NCBI GenBank assembly: GCA_028583685.1
Contig: JAMXIF010001210.1
Span: 11,644,170-11,708,169, forward strand
Source: Petaurus breviceps papuanus
Lineage: Eukaryota > Chordata > Mammalia > Diprotodontia > Petauridae
Direction of reading: 5' to 3'
Length of the DNA: 64,000 nucleotides
Of this stretch, positions 35,333-46,224 are shown in pieces. Below the pieces are notes generated by a model. The model was given only the letters and a program-made list of their open reading frames with translations, did not search any database and was not told where the DNA came from. How positions within the stretch are numbered: position 1 is the stretch's first letter; each line of letters starts with the position of its first letter. Both the position numbers and the translations under genes were made by a program.

Positions 35333-35465
35333 TAAAATATATGTGTATGTATATATGCATATACACATATATATACACATGTATGTGTATACATGCATTG
35401 TGTACATGCATATGTATGTGTATACATATGCATCTGTGTATATATGTACACACATAGATATACGT
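35333..35465. repeat. (TATG/CATA)n alternating purine-pyrimidine tract
   Basis: About 130 bases of TATGTATA, CATATACA and GTGTATAC alternation. It is largely self-complementary, so it could form cruciforms or Z-DNA. It directly follows the L2 end. Confidence 0.85.
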
Positions 35466-35524
35466 GCCTAGAAAGAGCTATGGAATGCATAATAATTAAT
35501 CTTGTTCATCAAGATTCACTTTCA

Positions 35525-35720
35525 TATTAATAGAATCGTAGATTTAGAAGGGACTTTAGAGACCACTGAGTTTAAGATTTTCGTTCTACAGATAAGGATA
35601 CAGAAAAGGGGAATGACTTGCCTACTGACACATAGCCATCATGTGTCTGAGGCAAGGTTTGAACTCAGATCTTACCTATTCCGATACAGGATCTTATCCA
35701 CTCTGACATATTTTCATTCC
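35525..35720 (-). repeat. MIR/Ther-type CORE-SINE
   Basis: GTAGATTTAGAAGGGACTTTAGAG, then GACTTGCCTACTGACACATAGCC, then GAACTCAGATCTTACC. Reverse order. Confidence 0.6.
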
Positions 35721-35749
35721 TTAGTTTTCAATCACCTTTTGCTCTAAGG

Positions 35750-35750
<1 letters not shown>

Positions 35751-35794
<44 letters not shown>
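35751..35794 (+). repeat. (CA)n microsatellite
   Basis: About 22 uninterrupted CA/AC dinucleotides. Confidence 0.95.
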
Positions 35795-35796
<2 letters not shown>

Positions 35797-35799
35797 TTT

Positions 35800-37550
35800 T
35801 AAAGGTCAAATATAGACAAGTAATGGGTTTTTTTAAGTTAAATTCTACTATTTCCTTTAAAAAAAAAACACTGATTTAAATCAAACCACATCTGTCCCAC
35901 ATTTCCCCAAATGTGTTTGTTTGTATAGTCTTAGCCACAAGAGAGTCACCTGGGCTCATATTTTCCTAATCTGAAACAAAAATTATTTTCACTGGAGGAG
36001 GGAACAAAAACAATAAAATCCTTAACTATGGAGTAATTCCCCATGCCACATGCAAAAATTAATGAGGCATATATAAACTTAGGAAAGCAATCCTTCCTTT
36101 CCCTGATAATCGAAGAAATATATCGTAACACAAAGTGATGAGAGTTATAAGCAAAAGCTCACCAAGGTGAGGCAATAAGAGCTTTGACCAAGTGCAGCAA
36201 AATATAGAGGGTCCAAACATGTTAAGTCAACTTTTAAATTGTGCAATTTTAAATTTGTTATTTCCTGACAACACCAACAGTAAAATGGAAACAAGTGGGT
36301 TTAGCACCTGGTTAGGAAAAATTAGTCAAAATAGAAAGCTATCAGCACAATTCCTCCCTTCCTATTTGTGTTAAAATTGTATCTTGCTCTGGTTCCCCGA
36401 CAATCCCCCACTTCTTCTAGTCAGTATAGTAAGTTGATAACTAGTCAATATTAAAAAACCATAACAGGAAGTAAAGCTGCAAAGGGAAACCTATGCACCA
36501 TCCCAAAAATCAAAAAAGTATAATTTGCAAATGACATCCTGGTAATGTGTGCTCAATTAGAGGAAGCCATCTAGGCTTGGTTGTCAGGACTTTTTGGTCC
36601 TATGAAGAATATCTAGAGTAAGACCAGCAGAACACCCAATGTTACTGATAACTTTGAGATGAAGTGCATTTGTTAACTTTGATGTTTTACCAAAAACTTT
36701 GAGATGCTCTGGATATGTTAATGAACTAACTCCCCAGTGGCACAGATAAGAATGTCTATCCTCCTCCCCACCTATCGCCAACCCCTTCCTGAAAAAAAAA
36801 ACTATCAAAATGAAACTAAGACCTTAAACTCTTGTCCCTGAGCACTGTCCCATCTATCTGGGTTCATGTTGCTGAGTGCTCCCAAAGTGATCTCTGCCCT
36901 TCCTCTCCCCATTATCTTTCCCATTCCTTCCTCCACCACCCCCTCCCAGACCCCTCTGACCCATCTGCCTCTCTATCTCCCCTCAGCTTTAGCTGTTTAT
37001 CTCTGTACTTTCTGTGCCATTTGATCCTATGCCCCCTGTGCCTTATGAAAGGACAATTATAGCCTCACTTCCCGCTAATCATCATGGTCTTTCTCAGTGA
37101 GTGTCCAAAGAACTGGGCTAGCCCACCTCATTTCATTTCATAAATTAACTAGCACTTCCCTGGTTCAGCTCTGTCCATCTCCTCCCCACCAGCATCCTTT
37201 CAATGTCCAAGGTTTTCCCCAAAGACGTACCAGTGTATCTCCTCTCATGGGGAAGAGATTCAAGTACCTTCACCTCATGAGAATGATATAATAATGATAT
37301 TATTCCCACAGGGAATAATGAACCAAGGTTTCCACTCTCATGAGCCAATGCCCTGAGATTTCACAGAGAGAAGTCAGGGCTTCTGGATCTCTCCCAAAAT
37401 GTAAGCAAGTGTTCCAAGATCTTCTTTCCCATTTAATTGAATCTTCCCTAGTTTCTTCTCATATTATTTTCACATTATAAAATATAAAGTTGATTAATAG
37501 GATTAACAACAGTTAGTGCTGCTTGCCTTGAGTACCAAATTCACTAGTAA
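35800..37550. other. No recognisable feature
   Basis: Around 36500-36570 one plus frame reads KIKK V(stop)FANDILVMCAQLEE, a possible reverse-transcriptase motif remnant. It is too short to assign. The rest has pyrimidine-rich and AT-rich stretches without boundaries. Confidence 0.35.
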
Positions 37551-37555
37551 TATTC

Positions 37556-39665
37556 TTTTTTTAATTTATTTTTTATTCATTTTATTTATTCATTTTCACA
37601 AGATTTTGAGTTACAAATTTTTCTCCCTGTCTCTCCCCTACCCCCACCCCAGAACAGCGAACCTACTGAATACCCCTTACCCCAATCTGTTTTCTCTTAT
37701 GTCCTCCCCCATCCCCCCAACTTTCTAGTAGGGCAAGATGGATTTCTATACCCCAGTGCCTGTATATCTTATTTCCCAGTTGCATGTTAAAAAAATTTAA
37801 CATTTGTTTTTGAAACTTTGAGTTCCAGAGTCTTTCCCTTTTTCCCTCCTCACCCAACCCCACTGGGAAGATAAGCTATTCAACATAGATTGTACATGTG
37901 TAGTTATGCAAAACATTTCCATAGTAGTTATATTGTGAAAGACTAACTATATTTCCCTACATCCTATCCCACCCCCCACTTATTCTATTTTCTACTTTGA
38001 CCCTGTCCCTTTTCAAAAGTGTTTGCTTTTAACTACCTTGTCCCCCAATCTGCCTTCCCTTCTATTACCCCCCCCTTTTATCCCATTCCCCCCTGCTTTC
38101 CTGTAGGGTAAGATACAAAATTGAATGTGTATGTTATTCCCTCCTTAAGCCAAATTCAATGAGAGTAAGGTTGTTCCATTCCCTTTCACCTTCCTGCTCT
38201 TCTCCTCCACTGTAACAATGTTCTCTTGCCTCTTTTATATGAGATAATTTACCCGAAACTGTCTCCCTTTCTCCTCCCAATATATTCCTCTCTCACCTCT
38301 TAATTTTATTTTTAGATGTCATCCTTTCATATTTAATTCATCCTGTGTCCTCTGTCTAGTATACATGTGCACACATATGCACACGCTCATATAAATATTT
38401 ATACATACATACACCCTCCTATACATATGTATACATATATACATATATATTCCCTTCAACTATCCTCATATTGAGAAAAGTCTCATGAGTTACAATTATT
38501 GTTTTTCCATGTAGGAATGTAAATAGTTCAACTTTAATAAGTTCTTTATGATTTCTTTTCCTGTTTACCTTCTCATGGTTCTCTTGCTTCTTGTATTTGA
38601 AAGTCAAATTTTTTGTTCAGCTCTGGTTTTTTCATCAAAAATGCTTGAAAATCCTCTATTTCATTGAATGACCATATTTTCCCCTGAAGCATTGTACTCA
38701 GTTTTGCTGGGTAGGTGATTCTTGGTTTTAATCCTAGCTCCTTTGATCTCTGGAATGTCATATTCCAAGCCCTTTGATTGCTTAATGTAGAAGCTGCCAG
38801 GTCCTGTATTATCCTGATTGTGTTTCCACAATAGTAAAATTGTTCCTTCCTGGCTGCTTGTAATATTTTCTCCTTGACGTGGGAACTCTGAAGTTTGGCT
38901 ATGATATTCTTAGAAGTTTTCTTTTTGGGATCTTTGTCAAGAGGTGATCGGTGGATTCTTTCAACCTCTATTTTGCCCTCTGGTCCTAGAATATCAGGGC
39001 AATTTTGCTTGATAATTTCTTGAAAGATGGTGTCTAGGCTCTTTTTTTGATTATGGCTTTCAGGCAGTTCAATAATTTTTAAATTATCTCTCCTGGATCA
39101 ATCTTCCGGTCAGTGATATTTCCAATGAGACATTTTACATTGCCTTCTAATTTTTCATTTGTTTGAATCTGTTTTATAGTATCTTGATGTCTCATAAAGT
39201 CATTACCTTCCAAATGCTCTAATCTAATTTTGAAGAACTTATTCTCTTCAGTGAGTTTTTGAAATTCCTTTTCCATCCAGTAAATTCAGCTTTTTAAGGC
39301 ATTCTCCTCATTGGCTTTCTAGACCTCTTTTGCCATTTGAGTTAGTCTATTTTTTAAATTGTTATTTTCTTCAGAATTTTTTGGGGGTCTCCTTTAGCAA
39401 GCTGTTGACTCACTTTTCATTATTTTCTTGCATCATTATCATTTCTCTTCCCAGTTTTTCCTCTACTTCTCTTACTTGATTTTCAAAATCCTTCTTGAGG
39501 TCCTCCATGGCCTGAGTCAAGTTCATATTTTTCTTGGAAGCTTTTGATGCAGGAGTTCTGACTTCATTGTCCTCCTCCCATTCCATGCTTTGATCCTTTT
39601 TGGCCCCAAAAAAGGATTGTATGGCCTGATGGCACTTTCTCATCTTGCCAATTACTTGACTTTTT
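37556..39665 (-). mobile_element. HAL1 (half-L1) element, copy 2, 5'-truncated
   Basis: Minus-strand element with ORF1 remnants from about 39643 to 38570, followed directly by a 3' UTR of about 1 kb and no ORF2. The post-ORF1 sequence matches copy 1 (for example AAGAAATCATAAAGAACTTA and CATGGAAAAACAATAATTGT on the element strand). Its ORF1 frame is broken several times: the pieces at 39410-39643, 39079-39276 and 38573-38761 are in different states. The 3' end reaches about 330 bases further than copy 1. The 5' UTR is missing. A TA/CA-rich tract at 38357-38450 corresponds to 8280-8360 of copy 1. Confidence 0.8.
38573..39643 (-). pseudogene. HAL1 ORF1p-like pseudogene, copy 2
   Basis: The N-terminal part MRKCHQAIQSFFGAKKDQSM is followed by coiled-coil heptads (AMEDLKKDFENQVREVEEKL), then FQKLTEENKFFKIRLEHLE, then ITDRKIDPGEII at the RRM start. 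The C-terminal KELGLKPRITYPAKLSTML and IEDFQAFLMKKPELNKKFD lie at 38573-38761. It is more decayed than copy 1, with multiple frameshifts and stops. Confidence 0.75.
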
Positions 39666-39803
39666 CATCAGAAAAAAAACAATTCCTGAGGTAAAAGAAC
39701 AATAATTGGCAACTCATAAAATTTTTATATTGTTCCACATATTTAATCTCTTTGAGGGCTTTTTTGGACCTTTAGTAGAAAATTAGTAACCAAGAATTGT
39801 TTT

Positions 39804-40104
39804 TTTTTTAAAGCAATTGGGGTTAAGTAACTTGCTCAAGGTTACACGGCCAGTTATTTCTGGGTGTGGTGCTGAGTGTTTGAGCCTGGGATTCGATCTC
39901 CAGGTCGTCCCAACACTGGAGCCAGTGCTCTTACTCGCTGAGCCACCTGGCCACCCCTGAGCAATTGGGGTTAAGTAACTTGCTCAAGGTTACACAGCCA
40001 GGTGTTTCTGGGTGGGTGCTAAGTGTCTGAGCCCGGGATTCAATCTCCAGGTCTTCTCAACACTGGAGCCGGTGCTCTTACTCGCTGTGCTACCTGGCCG
40101 CCCC
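39804..40104 (-). mobile_element. Head-to-tail dimer of SINE B with a single TSD
   Basis: Two SINE B units lie in the same orientation (39804-39957 and 39958-40104). One direct repeat, CAAGAATTGTTTT, encloses both (39791-39803 and 40105-40117). Only the outer (left) unit has the A tail, read as T's. The inner junction goes straight from GGCCACCCC to TGAGCAATTGGGG. Both units carry the same B-box-like GA(T/G)C(T/A)CC region and GCCGGTGCTCTTACTCGC-type head. So it integrated as one unit. Confidence 0.85.
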
Positions 40105-40394
40105 CAAGAATTGTTTTAATAAGCAGAGAAATGTGTACTGACTTTTAGTCCTATAAATCATTTTGTGTTTGAAACAAACATTTCTTATTTGACACAATTT
40201 AAGAATGCTCAGTTGTAGAGACTTAGCACACAGTAGGTTCTCAATAAATATTTAATGGAAAGACTAAGTATAATTTTCAACCCTTAATACTCCCGAAATC
40301 TCAGACTCAATACATGGGGAAAAGTAAAACTGTAATGTCATTCATTGTCCTTTCTCTTCTTATGCTGTTTGATAAATTCACAAAATTACTTATT

Positions 40395-40478
40395 ACAAAA
40401 ACTAACATTTATATAAAGTTTTGAGGGTTGCAAATCATGTAAAAACACTCATTTGATCCACACAACAAACATGTGAGG
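40395..40478 (-). repeat. MIR-type fragment cut by the RTE insertion
   Basis: AACATTTATATAAAGTTTTGAGG then CATTTGATCCACACAACAAAC. The MIR reverse order stops exactly where the RTE tail begins. Confidence 0.5.
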
Positions 40479-40954
40479 TTTTTGTTGTTATTCAGTCATT
40501 CAGTCTGATTTTTCATAATCCCATGGACCATAGTACAACCAGGTCCTTCTATCCTCCCCTTTCTCTCTAAGTCTTTCCAAACTCATGTTTGTTGCTTCCA
40601 CGACATTATATATCCATCTCATCCTCTGTTGTTTCCTTCTCCTTTTGCCTTCAATCTTTCCCAATATCAAAGCCTTTTCCAATAAGTACTATCTTCTCAT
40701 TATGAGGCCAAAATATTTAAGCTTCAGCTTCAGCATTTGAATTTTCAAGTGAATAGCCTGAATTAAAGTATTGACTGATTTGTCCCAGAGATTCTCAAAA
40801 GAACCTCTGCACCACAACTGGAAAGCATTGATTCTGTTGCACTCAGTTTTTCTCACAATCCAACTCTCATAGTCATACGTTGCTATTGGAAAAATCATAG
40901 CTTTAAGTTTGTTGGCAAACACTTTTTAGCGTGCTGTCCAGATTTTTCATAGCT

Positions 40955-41250
40955 TTCCTTCTGACCTCATTTCTTACCTAGCCTTCATCACTGAATGGGC
41001 ATTGCCTCAGTCAAACTGAGACCTAGGAAAGACTGTTGTTTAAAAAGGCCATGGTCTCCCGCTGCATCTGAGACCATCTCCAGTCATCCTGATCTATATC
41101 TGGTCACTGGACCCAGATAGCTATGGAGAAGAAAGTGAGGCTGGTGACTTTGCATAGCCCTCCCTCATTTTACTCCAATTTACTTGTAAGTTGTGGCATT
41201 ACCTTCCTGATGTCATGATTCTCTTTGAGAATAAAAGACAAACAACAGCA
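40955..41250 (+). mobile_element. SINE C (unnamed family), longest copy, inside RTE
   Basis: It begins about GACCTCATTTCTTACCTAGC, then GGCATTGCCTCAGTCAAACTG, the body GGTCTCCCGCTGCATCTGAG, then CTGGTGACTTTGCATAGCCC. It ends GAATAAAAGACAAACAACAGC. The same body recurs at 49909 and 51321, each ending in an AAC-rich tail. The RTE resumes at CTTCCAAAGAGCGAGTGTC. I cannot name the family. Confidence 0.7.
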
Positions 41251-42788
41251 ACTATACTTCCAAAGAGCGAGTGTCTTTTAATTTCATGGCTGCAGTCAAT
41301 GCCTGCCACGGTCTTTGAGCCTGAGAGAACAAAATCTAACGTTGCTTCCCTTTCTTCTCCATTTGCTAGAAAGTAATGAAACCAGTTGCCATGATTTTTT
41401 TCATGTTAGACTTCAAGGCAGATTTTCTATTTTTCTCTTTCACCCTCATGGAGAGGCTCCTTAATTTTTCTTCACTTTCAGCCATTAGACGGAAATCATC
41501 TGCATATTTAAGATTACTGATATTTCTCCCCAAAATCAACCTTAATTCCAGCTTTTGATTCATCTAGCCTGAAAATTCTCATGATGTCTTCTGAATATAA
41601 GTTAAATAAACAAGGTGACAATATACAGCCTTGTCATATTCCTTTCCTAATCTTTTACCAGTTAAGTTTTTCCACATTCAGTTGGAATGTGCTGCTTCTT
41701 GTCCTACATACAGGTTCCTCAGGAAACAAGTAAGATGATCTGTTGCTCCCACCTCCCTGAGAACTTGACACATTTTGCTGTGATTCACACAGTCAACATG
41801 TAATAAATGAAGCAGAAGTAGATGTTCTTCTGGAACTCCCTTACTTTCTCCATAATCTAGCAAATGTTAGCAATTTGGTCTCTAGTTCCTCTGCCTCTTC
41901 AAAAACCAGTTTTCATTTCTGGTAATTCTCAGTTCACATACTGTCAAAGTTCAACTTGCAGAATCTTAAGAATAACTTTGCTGCATGTGAGATGTTTGTT
42001 AATTTGAATGTTTTTTGACATTGCCCTTCTTTAGAATTGAGATATAAACTGAACTCTTCCAGTCCAGTGGCCACTGCTGAGTTTTCCAAATTTGCTGGCA
42101 TATTGAGTGCAGCATTTGAACAGCATCATGTTTTAGGATTTTAAATAGCTCAGCTGGAATTCCATCACCTCCACTAGCCTTGCTGTTAGCAATGCTTCCT
42201 AAGGTCCACTCGATTCCATTCTCCAGGATGTATGGCTCTAGATCAGTAACTACACCATCAATATTATTGGTGATGTTATGATCTTTCTTGTATGGTTCTT
42301 CTGTATATTTTTGACACCGCTTCTTAATCTCTTCTGCTTCTATTATGTCCCTACCATTTTTCTCTTTTATCATGCCAATTTTTGCATGAAACATTCCCTT
42401 GATATCTCTAATTTTCTCAAAGAGATCTCTTGTCTTTCCCACTCTATTGTTTTCTTCTATTTGTTTGCCTTGCTCATTGAAGAAAACCTTATCTTGCTAT
42501 TATCTGGAATTCTGCATTCAGTTAGGCTTATCTTTCCCTTTCTCCATTATCTTTCCTTTTCCTTCTTTTCTCAGCTCTTTATGAAACCTCCTCAGACAGT
42601 CATTTTGTTTTCTTGCTTTTCTTTTTCTTTGGGATGTTTTATGTTGCTGCCTCCTATACAATGTTAAAAACCTCTGTCCATAGTTCTTCAGGTACTCTAT
42701 CTACCAGACCTAATTCCTTAAATCTTTTTCATCTCTTCCACTTCATATTCATAAGGAATGTTATTTAGGTCATACACATATGACCTAA

Positions 42789-43020
42789 AGGACAGCTAGA
42801 TAGTTCAGCGGATAAAGCACTGGACCTAGCGTTAGGAAGACCTAAATTCAAATCTAGCCCCAGACACTTACTAGCTGTGTGACCGTGTCCAAGTCATTTA
42901 ACTTCTCTTTGTCCTAATCCACTGAAGAAGAAAATGACACTTCAGTATCTTTGCAAAGAAAATCCCATGGACAGTATGGTCCATGAGGTAATGAAAAGTT
43001 AGATATGACTGAATAACTAT
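42789..43020 (+). mobile_element. Mar1-type CORE-SINE inside RTE
   Basis: AGGACAGCTAGATAGTTCAG, then ACCTAAATTCAAATCTAGCC, then CTTACTAGCTGTGTGACCG, then AATGACACTTCAGTATCTTTG, ending TTAGATATGACTGAATAAC. Full-length by eye, head to RTE-like tail. The RTE resumes at TGGTTTTCCCTACTTTCTTC. Confidence 0.8.
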
Positions 43021-43756
43021 GCAATTTAATGGTTTTCCCTACTTTCTTCATGTCAGGTCTGAATTTTACAATAAGAAGCTCGTGATCTTTGCCATAGTCA
43101 TCTCCAAGTCTTGTTTTAACTGACTGTGTGGAGTCTCCCTACCTTTGGCTGCAAATTATATGATCAATCTGATTTCAAAATTAACCATCTGGTGATATCC
43201 ATGTGTGGAGCCACCTTTTGGGTTGTTGAAAAAGAGTGCTTGCCATGACCAGTGAATTATCTTGCCAAGACTCAATTATTCTCTACCCTACTTCATTTTG
43301 TACTCTAAGGCCAAACTTGCCTTTTATTCCAATTATCTTTTAATTTACTACTTTAGCATTCCAATCCCCCATGATGAATGTGATATCTTTTTTTTTTTTG
43401 GTGTTATTTCTAGATGTTGTAGGTCTTCAAAGAACCAGTCAACTTTGACCTCTTCAATATTTAGTGGTTAGAGCATAGACTTGTATTACTGTAATAGCAA
43501 ATGACTTGTCTTGGATTCTTTCTGTTATTTTTGAAATTATACCTCAGTAATGCTTTTCTCACCCTTTTACTGACTATGGGGGTGACTCCATTTCTTCTAA
43601 GAGATTCTTGCCCACACTAGTATATGTAATGATCACTTGAATTAAATCCAGTCATTCTCATCCATTTAAGTTCACTGTCACCCAAGATGGCAACGTTTGC
43701 TCTTTCCATTTTGTGTTTGACCACATCCAACAACCTTGGTTTGTAGAGTTTATATT

Positions 43757-44362
43757 TGTAGCAACAAGCACCCTAGCATACCCAGGGTGGCTGCCAACAC
43801 AGGTTCTTAGATCTGCTTTTCTAAAGGAAAACAACTCAAAATGGGTTAACAATCTTGCTTTAATCAAACATATGTCATTTACCTAGTTCAGGGGGAAAAG
43901 GTCAGCACCCTGAACTTCAGAGAATACAAACAAGTTACAAGCGGAAGTTACAAGCAGACAGAGAAACATCAGCAGACAGGTTTCCAGCTGTCTGACCATT
44001 ACATCCATATCTAGTCAGTTACCAGAGAAGGAAGAACCAACATCTGGGTTTTCAAAGCCTCTCAATGGCTGCCCAGAGTCTTGTCTGATCAAATCACACA
44101 ACTCTTCTCAAAGTGAGCCCCAAAGCAAAGCCTCACATCAGGGTCTATATAGCCTTCTCCTGGGTCAGACCATCACAAGCCTCTTGACCTGCTACCCACA
44201 GCACCAAGGTGTGGGCTTTCCTGAAAAACAAGCCTCCTGCCACAGGCTCCATGTGAGCACATTCAGCCTATTGGGGGCAGAGTCTATTTTCAAATCAGGG
44301 AAGGTTGTCAGAGTCACTTAAGCCTATCAGAGGGCCTGGGGCAGGGAAGATCTTAGATTTCC
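43757..44362 (-). mobile_element. Solo LTR inside RTE (family of 29853)
   Basis: Minus orientation: the left end TGTAGCAACAAGCACCCTAG is the 3' end of the family, and the right end runs to the CTAAGATCTTCCC block. Shared landmarks are GTTCAGGGTGCTGACC, CCCAGATGTTGG, GGGGCTCACTTTGAGAAG and a TATA region near 44150 (element strand GGCTATATAGACC). The RTE continues on the far side at CCGGGTTCCTCTGCAATACT. The exact right end and TSD are unclear. Fossil. Confidence 0.75.
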
Positions 44363-44571
44363 ATTCCGGGTTCCTCTGCAATACTGATATTTACAGCATC
44401 CCATTTTCTTTTTGTCACCAGACACATCCATAGCTGAGCCCTTAGCTCTGACCCAGTCACCTCACTCCACTTGTAGCTGTTCTCCACTTTTCTGCAGCAG
44501 TGTGTTAGACACCTTCCAACCTATCGGGCTCACCTTCTGGTGTTACAAATTTTATCATTTTAGGACTGAAC

Positions 44572-44757
44572 GTGGGATTTTCTTGGCAAAGATACTGAAG
44601 TGGTTTGCCATTTCCTTATACAGGGGATTAAGGCAAACAGATCAAATGACTCGCCCAGGTTCACAAAGCTAGTAGGTGTCTGAGGCCAGATTTAAACTCA
44701 GGTCTTCCTGACTCCAGGCCCAGGGCCCCATGCACTGAGCCTCCTAGCTGCTTCTCC
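44572..44757 (-). mobile_element. Mar1-type CORE-SINE abutting the RTE 5' end
   Basis: TTGGCAAAGATACTGAAGTGG, then CAGGTTCACAAAGCTAGTAGG, then AACTCAGGTCTTCCTGACTCC, then GAGCCTCCTAGCTGCTT. Reverse order with the head at the right. It lies immediately beside the RTE 5' region in the same orientation. Confidence 0.7.
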
Positions 44758-44879
44758 TATGAGTTTAGGTGCAATTATAATTCTCATTTTGTAGATGAGG
44801 AATCTAAGACTGAGAGAGGTTAAGCAATTTATCAGTATTACATAACTAGTAAGTATATGACACATCTGAAGGAGGAAGA

Positions 44880-45130
44880 AAATAAACATTTATTAAGTGC
44901 CTACTATGTGTCAGGAATTGTTTTAAGTGCTGTATGGAGATTTCATTTAATCCACACAACAACCTGTGCAATAGGTAGTTATTCTCCACGGTTTACAGTT
45001 GTGGAAACTGAGGCAAGTAGAAGTTAAGTGACTTGTTCAGGGTCACACAGCTAATGTCTAAGGTCAGATTTGCACTCAGGTCTTCTTGATTCCAGACCCA
45101 GAACTCTAACTACTATGCCACCTAGCTGAA
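44880..45130 (-). repeat. MIR-type CORE-SINE
   Basis: ACATTTATTAAGTGCCTACT, then CCACACAACAACCTGTGC, then GTTGTGGAAACTGAGGC, then GACTTGTTCAGGGTCACACAG, then GCCACCTAGCTG. Reverse order, relatively well kept. Confidence 0.7.
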
Positions 45131-45134
45131 CTCA

Positions 45135-46020
45135 GGTCTCCTTGACTTCACATCCAATACTCTATCCACTGCAAGGTACAAGAACTACAAGGTTCTGCAA
45201 GGCTACAGAACCCAGAACAGAGGTGACAGCTCCAAGGTATGGCTTTCCAGTAGAGAAATTAGTCAAAATTTTTCTCTGGCTTGAGTACCTGATCTCCTAC
45301 ATAAGAGGCATTAGACAAACGGAGAAGTAGCAGAAAGGAGCTCTCAATAAGTTATTACCACATGAATGAGTAAGTATCAGGCCCCCTCATCCTGCTTAGC
45401 TTACTCTTTTGTGAAAAAGGACTGAAGTACAAGGGATGAAACCTCCCTGGCAGATTTGCTCCAAAGCCCTTTGGCCCATTCTCTCCTGGAAGTTCCCTAG
45501 AGTGTTCTTAATAACACTTGGGGCAGCAGAGAACACCAAATCATGCCATAATAACCATTTCCAGGTGCGTTATGATTCATGCCCAAATTGTGTCCTATTG
45601 GCTATGTAAATGCCGTAATCAAGGCCTGAGTGAAGAGTAAATTAACAATCGGTCTTCAGCCTCTTTTGGCCCCTGGGAAACTACCTGCCGATTGCATGAG
45701 CTGGAGGAGTGTTTTGTTTAACCCAAAGGTATAATTTTCTTCAACATCTATTTCAGTTAGTAAAGACTAGACTTCATATAGAGAAGTGTTTTTTATTTAT
45801 TTCTCCTGTTCAACACTTCTCCCTCTAACATCACACCAAAAAGTTTCCTTTTAAAAAATATTTTATTTCAATTTTTTTAATGAGAATCCAATTCTAATTT
45901 TCCCTAACTTTCTCTGCTCTGGTTCCTTTGAAATCAATTCAGTCTCCTAATCCAACAAATTCAATTCAGCTAATGTGTATGAAGCACCTGCTGTTATGTC
46001 TAACACATCGAAAATAAACT
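45135..46020. other. No recognisable feature
   Basis: The first 50 bases repeat a MIR-like end (GAACTCAGGTCTCCTTGAC). The rest carries no boundary I can defend. Confidence 0.35.
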
Positions 46021-46034
46021 CATTGGATGACCAT

Positions 46035-46035
<1 letters not shown>

Positions 46036-46093
<58 letters not shown>

Positions 46094-46096
46094 TAC
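46036..46096 (+). repeat. (CT)n microsatellite
   Basis: About 45 bases of uninterrupted CT, then TTTCTCTCTCTT. Confidence 0.95.
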
Positions 46097-46224
46097 TAAG
46101 AGGGAGGACATAGGCCTCAGAGTCAGAAAAATCTCAGTCTCCTTTGCAGAATCTTCATCAAGGCCCCTAACTACTAGTATGGCCCAGGAATCTGGCTTGG
46201 ATCCTTTTCTCCTCCCTCTCTACT

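Larger units (their letters stand above)
40479..44560 (-). mobile_element. BovB/RTE-type LINE with three later insertions
   Basis: Minus-strand element. The 5' endonuclease part lies at about 43020-44560 and the RT part at 41360-42450. At 41999-42442 the frame reads GKTRDLFEKIRDIKGMFHAK... then NSKASGGDGIPAELFKILKHD, a classic RTE/BovB stretch. At 41366-41563 it has the RT catalytic box as NLKYADDFRLMAESEE. The C-terminal remnants AFQLWCRGSFENLWD and RRRKQQRMRW are at 40500-40922. The 3' end (left) reads, on the element strand, GACTGAATGACTGAATAACAAC. Insertions: a SINE at 40955-41250, a Mar1 at 42789-43020 and an LTR at 43757-44362. Several frameshifts; inactive. Confidence 0.85.

Noticed and set aside
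35222-35490. Minus-strand ORFs rich in Tyr/Cys/Met (MCVHIYTDAYVY...)
   Set aside because: They are translations of the alternating TATG/CATA tract.
42278-42667. Plus-strand 129-aa Phe/Leu-rich ORF
   Set aside because: It is the antisense of the RTE reverse-transcriptase region and its composition follows from that.
46036-46096. (CT)n run as a possible splice polypyrimidine tract
   Set aside because: A pure dinucleotide microsatellite with no plausible exon after it.
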